In this document: piece by piece, positions 25,059 through 32,312 of the stretch
Layout of the letters: every line of letters starts with the position of its first letter
Position numbering within the stretch: the first letter of the stretch is position 1
Assembly: GCA_026419775.2 (NCBI GenBank)
Contig: JAOPGA020001342.1
Coordinates: 1-32,312, forward strand
Length of the DNA stretch: 32,312 nucleotides
Direction of reading: 5' to 3'
Source: Acrasis kona
Taxonomy: Eukaryota; Heterolobosea; Eutetramitea; Acrasida; Acrasidae
Translations under genes and position numbers: made by a program
The notes under the pieces: model-generated
What the model was told of the DNA's origin: nothing
Seen by the model: only the letters and a program-made list of their open reading frames with translations
Databases searched by the model: none

Positions 25059-25721
25059 ATGTCTCGCGAACTATTTATTGGGCGCTTACCTAAATCAATT
25101 GAAGTAGCAACACTTCGCGAGATGTTCGAAAAGTTTGGAACGCTAACTCGGTGTGATGTTAAAACTTCGTTTAATGGAACTTATGGTTTTGTTGCGTATG
25201 AGGATGAGAAAAATGCGGACCAGGCAATTACCGAATATCATGGTAAAGAAATGGACGGCGGTAAAATTAATGTAGAATTTGCAAAAGCGAGAAATGAAAG
25301 AAGAAGCAGACCAAGATATAGCCCATACAGCAGACGTGATCGTAGTCCAAGCCCGTACGTTTTGCTTACAATTCAAAGTTGTTAATAGTTTTTTAGCAGA
25401 GGACGCAGAGATGATAGATATTCGCGTGACCGTTCCCCAAGACGCGATAGGCGCGACAGGTCACCTCGCAGAAGGTCACCAAGGCGACGGGATAGCAGGC
25501 GAAATGACCGTAGGTCTCGTTCACCGGTCAGAAGACCTCGTGACGACAGTTATGATAGATCATCTTCCAGAAGGGATTCACGTCGCAGCAGAAGCCGCGA
25601 TCGTTCCCCTGTTGAGAAGAAGGACACAAAAAGAGATTTAAGTCACTCTCCAACAAGAAAGGCGGTCTCACCATCAGAACGCAACGACATGGATGATACA
25701 AATGGAAATAATGAAAAATAA
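25059..25721 (+). CDS. SR-type splicing factor (one RRM plus RS domain), two exons
   Basis: Exon 1 is 25059-25354 and exon 2 is 25397-25721, with a 42-nt intron (GTACGT...TTTTTTAG); 206 residues. The protein binds exonic RNA and recruits the spliceosome. The RRM spans residues ~3-75 with RNP2 LFIGRL and RNP1 GTYGFVAYE. Exon 2 is almost wholly Arg/Ser/Asp (for example RSPRRRSPRRRD), a phosphorylatable RS domain, with a short acidic end. Retaining the intron adds a few residues and a stop at 25383-25385, which would leave a protein without the RS domain. That is a plausible autoregulatory switch, as known for other SR genes. An in-frame TTG 12 bp upstream is not needed as a start. Confidence 0.92.
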
Positions 25722-25729
25722 ATATATAT

Positions 25730-26367
25730 TTAAATAATAGTTTTTGGGTTAACAAATACAGCACTGGGTGCGGCGACGTCTCTTGACTTGTCTGAGTGAA
25801 ACTTTGCTGTGCTGACACGCTTGATTCTTCTCCCGTAAAAATGTGCGTTTAAAAACTCTGTTATGCTTGGATCTATTTGACGTGGTACTGACAGAGGATC
25901 TCTACTGGGCGCCACAACTGCGACGACCTTGAAATCTCTAAAAATTCTTGCTCTTTTTGGTTCTGGTATGGTTTTGACTATGGATTCAGGCTTTTCAATT
26001 TTTGCATTTTTTCGCAATGTGACTGCATTTGCTTCCTCGTTCTCCCTGATAACAATTAGACTATAATGAAATACAAACTCACTCCTGTACTACTTTGTCA
26101 AGAATGGATGGGTCCAACAACTCGTCATCTTCTAGATTTAATTCATCTCTTTGCATGAATCTTCTAATGCGCTGTTTCTTTTGTTTTTTCGCCTTCTCTC
26201 GCCTTTCATTATTAGTTGTTCGAATTGACATTTTGTATGTACTGTTGTTGCAGCAACTCTACTGCTTTTTGAGCATCATCTCCCTTTTCTCCTTTGGTTG
26301 AAATCTCTACTGGTGCGTCATCATCAGAATCACTTTCTGGTAGAGGTCTCTTCTTGTTCGAATTCAT
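25730..26367 (-). CDS. NOL7-like nucleolar protein (NUC129 domain), three exons
   Basis: Exons 26243-26367, 26083-26202 and 25730-26045 are joined across introns of 40 nt (GTACAT...TGAAAG) and 37 nt (GTGAGT...TTATCAG), giving 186 residues. The N terminus has the acidic SDSDDDAPVEIS patch typical of NOL7/Utp16-like proteins. A basic helix follows (REKAKKQKKQRIRRFMQR), then LDPSILDKVV. The C-terminal NUC129-like block runs from DFKVVAVV through ITEFLNAHFYGRRIKR to AAPSAVFVN. The family works in small-subunit pre-rRNA processing. Without the first intron the frame would stop soon after the Gln run. The stop codon is 8 bp from that of the convergent SR gene. Confidence 0.7.
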
Positions 26368-26470
26368 GTTTGTGTGAATGGCGTTGTAAAATGATGCAAC
26401 ATTTTATTTGAAGCTTGATGAAGAACAACAAGAATAAAAATCAACAACAAAAGGTACACTAAAATGTTCT

Positions 26471-27811
26471 TTATATTTGTTTAGACATGAATTGATTGTA
26501 CACTGATGTGTTTCTTTTAAGTACATCCTCACAGGGACCTAGTAACAACTTGAAGCTTCTGCGATCCAATCTAACAGTCTTGACAGGTCCATCTGCGACA
26601 ACGGTTGCGGCACGAGGTTGATTGAACATTAGCGCCATTTCTCCAAAGTAATCTCCAGACTTCAACACTGCAACTTCCACGCCATCCTTCTTGACGAAAA
26701 CTTCTCCTTCCACGATAATGTAGAAACTATGTCCAGCATCACCTTGAGTCACGATCGCAGATCCATCGGTCCAGTTTTCGGCTTGTAAGGCATCAGCAAT
26801 GGTCAATCTCTCGTAGTCGTCAATGGTCTTGAGGATCTCAACATTTCTCAAAAAGTCTTCGTATAACTTTCTTCTGTTCATGGTCTGACCCATCAAAATT
26901 GTTCTGAATGTGGTTCTGTCAATGTGCCATAACTTGACGTCGGTGGTTGCCTTAATGGTGGCAGCACGAGGTGTTCCGTAAATGAGGGCCAACTCTCCGA
27001 ATGAGTCTCCGTCGTGGTAGACGCCGACCTTCTTGTCGTTTATTATAATATCACAGTCTCCAGAGTCGACAACATAGAATAGATCACCTTCGTCACCTTG
27101 TTGGATGATGACATCTCCCTTTTCTACGTTCTTCTCGGCCATGGCGTCGAACACAACTTTCTTGTCTTCATTCTCCAAGTGCTTAAATACGCTGCACTTG
27201 TCGATGGCGGCGGTGAGTTGTACTCTCTCGGACTCTGTCTTTGGGATGACTGGGAACTTGACGTGCTCGTCGACCTTGAGACTTTCATTACTGATTCCGA
27301 TACGACGGGGTACACTAACAGAGTAACGACGGCGGATAAGATCAACAGCGGTATCGCTCAAAAGCTGATCATTAGCCTTGTCATCTTGACCGAACCCAGA
27401 ACCCCCAAGCTTTGTTGGAGATTCATCCTCGTCTTCGTCCTGGTTGTCTTGGTTGTCCTCATTAGTAGAATATATCTCGGGCTCCTCTACTTGTGGCGTG
27501 TCTTCGTCTTCGTCACGACGAGATCCAAAAGTGAAGGTTGGGATGAAGGGACCGCTATCTTCTTTTTTGGGAACCGCTGCCTGCGCTTTCTTGGGAGCAG
27601 GTGTTTTGATAGGTGTTGGTTTCGGTTTAGATTTTGCTTGTTGGCCACTTCTGTTGATTTGGAAGTTCTTCTCGAGAAGATTAACCATGAAAGAGGGGAC
27701 ATCGTCAGGTGTCTCAATACAGATACCTTCAAGGAGCGCAACGAATAGAGAAGAAACGTGCTTTTCCTGCAAGTACTCCTTGATACTCTGTTCTGTTGGG
27801 ACCCTCGACAT
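26471..27811 (-). CDS. cAMP-dependent protein kinase regulatory subunit (type II-like)
   Basis: 446 residues, no introns. It keeps PKA catalytic subunits inactive until cAMP binds. Residues ~8-50 form the RIIa dimerisation/docking helices (SIKEYLQEKHVSSLFVALLE). A Pro/Lys- and Asp/Glu-rich linker follows. At ~160-165 lies the inhibitor site RRRYSV, whose Ser fits an RII autophosphorylation site rather than the Ala/Gly pseudosubstrate of RI. Two cyclic-nucleotide-binding domains follow, with phosphate-binding cassettes FGELALIYGTPRAAT and FGEMALMFNQPRAAT. Each keeps the Glu and Arg that contact cyclic nucleotide. Some protist relatives prefer other purine nucleosides, so the ligand is inferred. 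The antisense open frames at this locus are shadows. Confidence 0.95.
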   Translation of the reverse strand: MSRVPTEQSIKEYLQEKHVSSLFVALLEGICIETPDDVPSFMVNLLEKNFQINRSGQQAKSKPKPTPIKTPAPKKAQAAVPKKEDSGPFIPTFTFGSRRDEDEDTPQVEEPEIYSTNEDNQDNQDEDEDESPTKLGGSGFGQDDKANDQLLSDTAVDLIRRRYSVSVPRRIGISNESLKVDEHVKFPVIPKTESERVQLTAAIDKCSVFKHLENEDKKVVFDAMAEKNVEKGDVIIQQGDEGDLFYVVDSGDCDIIINDKKVGVYHDGDSFGELALIYGTPRAATIKATTDVKLWHIDRTTFRTILMGQTMNRRKLYEDFLRNVEILKTIDDYERLTIADALQAENWTDGSAIVTQGDAGHSFYIIVEGEVFVKKDGVEVAVLKSGDYFGEMALMFNQPRAATVVADGPVKTVRLDRRSFKLLLGPCEDVLKRNTSVYNQFMSKQI

Positions 27812-28550
27812 TTTTAATTATTATTTATTGGTTGAGTCAACTTTTTGATCTTATTTAGAAAAAAGAGCTCATAACGACAACCATTTGCTCTCGAGCATGT
27901 TCTATTAATTTTACGGCACCAAATTATGATCAAATATAAAATAAGAGCTACTAGTGATACGGTTGTTTGTATACATAGGTGTTGATTATATTATCTTTAA
28001 GATTACGGTTTGGGTTTATTTCTTATTTCGCGCCAAGAATGAGCATTGTATCTGCTCTAAACATAATAGTCCAGATGAGCATTCTCAAAACAGATCTTAT
28101 TAACATGGTTGTTCGGCTTGGGTCAACGTCACACTCTTTCATCTACATAAAAGGTGCTTCTAAGTTTGCCAGAAGATGAATAAGTGAAGCTAGTTACTAG
28201 TTCGCCCAACAGAGAAAACAGCAGACACTAACAAGAGGAAAATAATTCATGAATATAAATTCGGTGCCCAAAAGGAAATATCATCACTGTTGCATGCCAA
28301 TCGATGATGCTTCAAAGTATTTTGTTCCTATAGTTGCAATGCAATGACTGTTAATGACAGTTCTATATCAAAAAACATCAAGTTAATTGGATTCATGGGT
28401 ATTCATTTTTCGTGAAAAAACAGGAATCAAGTTGAGGTATTTGATGAAATAGTGGATAGAATTTGCCTAATTCCGTGTGAGTGTATTGTGTGAATATGAG
28501 ATCAATAAACAAGTGTTGCGCATCAACAATAAATGATCGTTATCCTGTTT

Positions 28551-28617
28551 GTTACTTCCCTCTCCCACAGTGAGGGTCTTTTCCTGATAAGACCTTTACT
28601 TTTGTGTGTAAAGTAAC
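28551..28617 (+). ncRNA. Possible structured RNA element
   Basis: Within 67 bp there are four possible helices. GTTACTT (28551-28557) could pair with AAGTAAC (28611-28617) as a closing stem. Inside are CCCTC/GAGGG (28558-28562 with 28572-28576), GGTCTT/AAGACC (28575-28580 with 28589-28594) and CTTTAC/GTAAAG (28594-28599 with 28608-28613). The last competes with the closing stem. The stretch and the ~45 bp after it are more GC-rich than their surroundings. I could not match it to snRNA, SRP, RNase P, TPP-riboswitch or tRNA patterns, so this is a candidate only. Confidence 0.25.
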
Positions 28618-28771
28618 AGCCAACCCTGATCGGCCCGAAATCGGAGTAACTGGAGATAGTGCACTTTCATCAATATAAATGCCTCATGAGCTCAAAAGAG
28701 TTATAAAAATAACTTATTGGCATTAATTTGATATATCCAACAATCTACCTGCGCATGGACGTGTTAAATCC

Positions 28772-28840
28772 ATGATCAACCGACAAATTAGAAGCTATCT
28801 GGATGGATGGTTGATCGTGGAGTTTTTTCTCCGACGATCA
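28772..28840 (+). promoter_or_regulatory. Two mutually exclusive hairpins upstream of the secreted-protein gene
   Basis: GGTTGATCGT (28809-28818) can pair upstream with ATGATCAACC (28772-28781; ten pairs, one T-G). Alternatively its last seven bases plus GGAG pair downstream with CTCC-G-ACGATCA (28829-28840) around a T6 loop. Only one can form at a time. The element ends 47 bp before the ATG at 28888, so it is probably in the 5' leader or core promoter. Confidence 0.35.
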
Positions 28841-28887
28841 TTTAAACGAAAGTGAACTGAGAAAACACGAAAAAACAAAAATTAGTG

Positions 28888-31800
28888 ATGAAGGGATCGC
28901 TTTTTACAGCCCTTATATTATCACTCGTGGCTTGGGCAACATGCCAGACCGAGACTCCATATACTGAACTAGGAGTACCCACAAACGGCACCGTAGCATC
29001 TCAAAAACTTAATTATTATGTGTTAGATATTGACACTCTTTTTAAAGACGTACAACGATCTGATGTAATAACTTTTGCTTTAACATCATTTGTCGGTGAC
29101 GCAGATCTTTTCATCTCCACAACCGGAAGGCCTGATGTCGTTGAAGCAACACATCAGTGCCGCAACTGTATCCTTCAAGGCAGCACACCAAGAAGCGAGG
29201 TACAACAAATCTCAAAGGACAGTCCACAATTCCCATCAGGAGCTGGTCAAAAGTTTTACATTGGAATTTTGGGATACGCATCAGGAGCCAGTTATTACTT
29301 CAACTCTTTCAGTGACAGAGCTACCATTACGGACGGTCACCCACAAACAGGTCAAACAAAGCGCGGAAAGTTTGTGTACTTTACCTACACCAGAATTAGC
29401 AACGATCCATTCGTGATCACCGTGACACCATTCAGTGGAGATCCTGACCTCTACATTTCACAAACAACAATTACTCCAGGACCAGGTTCGTCGACATGGA
29501 GCGCCTCGTCAACCGGTGATGACACCATCACTATTGATCCAAGCGAGCCACCAGCCGCCACCTCATCTGTATATTATATTGGTGTGAGAGCATTCACAGA
29601 CGCCTACTACACAATATATGCTTCATCAGTAAAAACATACACACAGACCGTAGAAGGTGTTCCATTGTACGAGAGACTACCAGCATCCCAAACCGCATTG
29701 TTCAAAACTACTGTTCTTCAACCACAATACTTGACCGTCAAGGTCAACCCAAGAAGCTATCGCGGAGATCCAGACATTTATGTCACCAAGTCAGTTGAGC
29801 AAGGACCACCAGGACCAGGAAACTATTTGTATGCCAAGACTACAGTCGGTGACGACGAGTTGACATTCAAGGCAGAGCCAACCACATACTATATCGGTAT
29901 CAAGGCATACACCACAACAACCGACTTTGAGGTCATTGTCACCAGCGAGCATCACAGTTCGGAGTTGATTGACGGTACTTCACTAAGGGGAAACAACACC
30001 GACGAAACCACCTTAAAGTACTACAAATTCGTCAACACCGATCCAGAGAACGGTCTAACCGTTTCAGTCGTCCCCGAAGGAGAAAGCTCGGTCAGCGATT
30101 TCCGATTATATGCTGCACGCAACAATGCTCAACCCGGACCAGCCAAGCACGAAGAAGAAGCCGTCGCCGATCCTCAAAATCCAGGTTTCAAATCGATCAA
30201 CTACAATGCACCCACCCAAGTTGGTGCTTACTATTTGGGAGTTCAAGGCCGAGGTCACTTTAGAGTGCTCGCCAACACCAACGTGAGCTACACCCACTTG
30301 CGTGATTCCGAACAAGTTTACGGAGTCACCATCGGCGCCGACATGTACAAGTACTTCATCTTTGATGCAGCTGACTTTGCCACTCAAGATTTCGCAGTCG
30401 TTGTCTCTCCGTTAGAAGGCGGTGATGTGGATCTATACGTGAGCATCAAGGATCCCAAACCAAAAACATCATCCTACACATGGCACAGCATGCGTTATGG
30501 ACATGACACCGTGTTCATTCCAAGCAAGGATCCAAAGGCAGAATCAGTCGTCGCTCCTCGCTTCTTCGTTGGCGTGCACAACCCATCCTCATCGGCAAGA
30601 AGATTCAACATTCGTGCATTCCAATCGGGCTACACTCAAGAAATTGAAGATGGAGTTGATGTGAGAGGAGTCGTCGGTATCGGAGAGAGCAAACACAATT
30701 ACTACGTATTCCGCACTCCCATTCCCGGCATGATCACCATCGGTCTGCAACTAGATTTTGAACACGACAGCGATGCTGACATTTACGTTTCGTCCACCGT
30801 CGAGAAGCCAACCAGAGACCACAGCGACTACAAGAGCATTGATTTTGGAAATGATGTAATCTCCATCGAGAATAGTTACTACACCACCTACTACATTGCC
30901 ATCGCCGGTGTCTACGCTGGTATCAAAGAGACCACACCAGATGGTGGAATAGCATACACATTGAGCGTACAACAAAACTACCACAGGCTCAGCACATACA
31001 CCACCACGGTGCCCATGAGCGTCACCAAACAAGATGCCGTCATGCAATTCAAGGTGCCCATCTACAGAGGTCCAGAAAACATTTTGGTCTCGTTGACTCT
31101 GGTGAGCGGTCGCACTCGTTTGTTCGTGAACATGAACGGAACCGATGCCACTCCACAAAATCACCAATTGATGAAATGGGGATGGCCAAGCAACACCATG
31201 TTGATTCCGACGAACGATGCGAGAGCCACCAATGGACTATGGAGCATCGGAGTGCAAGCATTAGAACCAAGCAGCTACTACTTGAGAGTCACCACCCCTC
31301 CGGACGAAGCCAATCTACAGCCAAGCGTACCTCACGTATTCGCAGTCGGATCCAAAAAAATCAATTACTATCGATTCCAAATGCAACAACACTCGTCCAA
31401 ACAAAACAACACGTTATCGCTCAGAGTCATGGATGGAAGGGCAGACGTCTACGTCAATTACTTTACGAACTATTACGAAATGATCAAGCCGAGCCGTCAG
31501 AATTACACGTTAAAGATTGAAAATAGAAACAGCGGAATATTGACGTTGCCCAGCGAAGAATACTCCGGTCTATACGTACACGTAGCAGTCTACGGTGGAG
31601 ATTACGAACACAATTACTTTAGCTTGTTGCTGAACACTGGCAACGACTATCAAATCCTATTGGACGACCAACCACAAGAACATCGCACCAGAGCCAACAA
31701 TGACTACAATCGATTCGAAGTGATCAAATCATACAACAAGGCCAAACCAATCATTGCCAACATTGGAATCGAAAGTTGTGATTTGAACCCAGCACCATTG

Positions 31801-32312
31801 GTTTACGTTTCCAGATCCAAGAAGAACGTGACCGATGCAGATAAGGACGTTGCATCGCACAATCCCTTCGACATGCCGTACATGAAGGACGTGAACGTCA
31901 ACGAGAAACACGATTACATTCAAGTGGCCAAAATAACGCAAGAAGCCGGTCAGCACGAGAAGGTACCCAGTTTCTACCTAGCGGTGAGATCTCCTCATGG
32001 AAATGTCGGATCTGCTTATTCAATCTACACCACCACCAGAGAAGAAAGAAGGCCCATTCACAAGAATGACGATCACTTGAGAGGTACGTTCCAAGATGAC
32101 AAATTAACATTACACATGGACAATGCGACCGTCACCGTCAATCCACACAAGAAGTTATTCTACGACCTTTACGTTTACATTCCAAGAAATGTGGACAATG
32201 CCATCGTTCGTCAAGCTAATTTGTTCACCATTTGTGGCGTCAAATCGTATTCTAGACACGTTGCTACTTACACCGGAAGCGATTTGCCAAGCATCGCAGT
32301 GCCACAACAATT
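28888..32312 (+). CDS. Very long secreted protein of repeated PPC-like beta modules (3' truncated by window edge)
   Basis: An uninterrupted frame runs from the ATG at 28888 to the end of the window, at least 1,141 residues, with no stop. It begins with a signal peptide (MKGSLFTALILSLVAWATCQ). The rest is built of about eight or more units of ~115-125 residues. Each unit has a strand carrying D-x-D-L/I-Y-V-S (GDPDLYISQT, GDPDIYVTKS, GDVDLYVSIK, DADIYVSSTV) and, about 40-50 residues later, a YYIGV/I-x-A-Y/F strand (VYYIGVRAFT, TYYIGIKAYT). This is the pattern of bacterial-type pre-peptidase C-terminal (PPC) beta-sandwich domains. Later units are more divergent (ADVYVNYF). There are several Asn-X-Ser/Thr sites and few cysteines. 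Codon use favours C-ending codons more than neighbouring genes, suggesting high expression. It is probably extracellular or cell-surface; no catalytic domain is visible in the part present. Confidence 0.85.
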   Translation, partial: MKGSLFTALILSLVAWATCQTETPYTELGVPTNGTVASQKLNYYVLDIDTLFKDVQRSDVITFALTSFVGDADLFISTTGRPDVVEATHQCRNCILQGSTPRSEVQQISKDSPQFPSGAGQKFYIGILGYASGASYYFNSFSDRATITDGHPQTGQTKRGKFVYFTYTRISNDPFVITVTPFSGDPDLYISQTTITPGPGSSTWSASSTGDDTITIDPSEPPAATSSVYYIGVRAFTDAYYTIYASSVKTYTQTVEGVPLYERLPASQTALFKTTVLQPQYLTVKVNPRSYRGDPDIYVTKSVEQGPPGPGNYLYAKTTVGDDELTFKAEPTTYYIGIKAYTTTTDFEVIVTSEHHSSELIDGTSLRGNNTDETTLKYYKFVNTDPENGLTVSVVPEGESSVSDFRLYAARNNAQPGPAKHEEEAVADPQNPGFKSINYNAPTQVGAYYLGVQGRGHFRVLANTNVSYTHLRDSEQVYGVTIGADMYKYFIFDAADFATQDFAVVVSPLEGGDVDLYVSIKDPKPKTSSYTWHSMRYGHDTVFIPSKDPKAESVVAPRFFVGVHNPSSSARRFNIRAFQSGYTQEIEDGVDVRGVVGIGESKHNYYVFRTPIPGMITIGLQLDFEHDSDADIYVSSTVEKPTRDHSDYKSIDFGNDVISIENSYYTTYYIAIAGVYAGIKETTPDGGIAYTLSVQQNYHRLSTYTTTVPMSVTKQDAVMQFKVPIYRGPENILVSLTLVSGRTRLFVNMNGTDATPQNHQLMKWGWPSNTMLIPTNDARATNGLWSIGVQALEPSSYYLRVTTPPDEANLQPSVPHVFAVGSKKINYYRFQMQQHSSKQNNTLSLRVMDGRADVYVNYFTNYYEMIKPSRQNYTLKIENRNSGILTLPSEEYSGLYVHVAVYGGDYEHNYFSLLLNTGNDYQILLDDQPQEHRTRANNDYNRFEVIKSYNKAKPIIANIGIESCDLNPAPLVYVSRSKKNVTDADKDVASHNPFDMPYMKDVNVNEKHDYIQVAKITQEAGQHEKVPSFYLAVRSPHGNVGSAYSIYTTTREERRPIHKNDDHLRGTFQDDKLTLHMDNATVTVNPHKKLFYDLYVYIPRNVDNAIVRQANLFTICGVKSYSRHVATYTGSDLPSIAVPQQ

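Larger units (their letters stand above)
27812..28887. other. Long intergenic region with several stem-loops
   Basis: About 1.08 kb between the PKA subunit start and the secreted-protein start. It is AT-rich; the longest ORF (27979-28179) has no protein-like features. A short hairpin, ACTGT/ACAGT, lies around 28346-28361. More structured stretches lie at 28551-28617 and 28772-28840 and are listed separately. It probably contains the promoters of both flanking genes. Confidence 0.5.

Noticed and set aside
25279-25641. 120-codon frame across the SR gene intron
   Set aside because: It reads through the intron out of frame; the spliced frame gives a canonical RRM plus RS protein.
27098-27748. 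216-codon antisense frame within the PKA regulatory subunit gene
   Set aside because: It mirrors the codons of a gene with clear domains and has no protein-like motifs of its own.
28551-28650. TPP riboswitch, U5 snRNA or tRNA-like gene
   Set aside because: Short resemblances (CCTGAT, CTTTAC) do not extend to the conserved cores, and no A/B boxes are present.
29090-31520. Several short frames on both strands inside the secreted-protein gene
   Set aside because: They are shadows of the single long frame starting at 28888, which has a signal peptide and repeated modules.

Overview
This is nuclear DNA from a unicellular eukaryote with a compact genome. The evidence is eleven well-supported GT-AG introns of only 36-42 nt, a nuclear-type tRNA-Gln without an encoded CCA, and eukaryote-only proteins: an LSM14/Scd6 factor, an SR splicing factor, a PKA regulatory subunit, a Ulp/SENP SUMO protease, QTRT2 and a NOL7-like nucleolar protein. 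The F-box-like/ankyrin genes, LINE and piggyBac relics and tiny introns suggest a free-living amoeboid protist. I lean to Heterolobosea (Acrasis/Naegleria relatives), but the sequence alone does not prove this. Scattered N bases show it is a draft assembly.

Layout. Positions 1-3.3 kb hold the tail of an unidentified gene, a spliced acidic coiled-coil protein gene and an N-domain-less ClpB/Hsp78-type disaggregase. Positions 3.6-5.1 kb hold a frameshifted CACTA/tnp2-like transposase relic and a leucine-rich-repeat gene. Positions 5.28-12.55 kb form the most unusual part: a ~1.4-1.5 kb inverted duplication whose arms each carry an intact F-box-like/ankyrin-repeat gene (5462-6739 minus, 11167-12441 plus). 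The ~4.36 kb spacer is a graveyard of broken sequences: two LINE endonuclease pieces in opposite orientation, a LINE C-terminal piece, a glycerol-3-phosphate dehydrogenase fragment joined to LINE sequence, and a piggyBac C-terminus. The spacer also holds an apparently intact tRNA-Gln(CUG) and one unidentified intact ORF. Positions 12.55-13.7 kb are gene-poor.

From 13.7 to 27.8 kb is ordinary, densely packed housekeeping sequence: an uncharacterised Rossmann-like protein, mitochondrial PrmC/HEMK1 methyltransferase, a Ulp2/SENP6-like protease, QTRT2 (queuine tRNA-ribosyltransferase accessory subunit), homoaconitase (LYS4-like), LSM14/Scd6, two poorly known genes, an SR protein, a NOL7-like protein and the PKA regulatory subunit. 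Neighbouring genes often start 15-30 bp apart head to head or stop 1-40 bp apart tail to tail. A ~1.1 kb intergenic region with several potential RNA/DNA stem-loops then leads to a very long secreted protein made of repeated PPC-like beta modules, which runs off the right end.

There are no operons in the bacterial sense. The genes act in separate pathways: protein quality control, mitochondrial translation termination, SUMO removal, tRNA queuosine modification, lysine biosynthesis by the aminoadipate route, mRNA storage/decapping, splicing, ribosome biogenesis and cAMP signalling. Functions are assigned from motifs read by eye; no database search was run.
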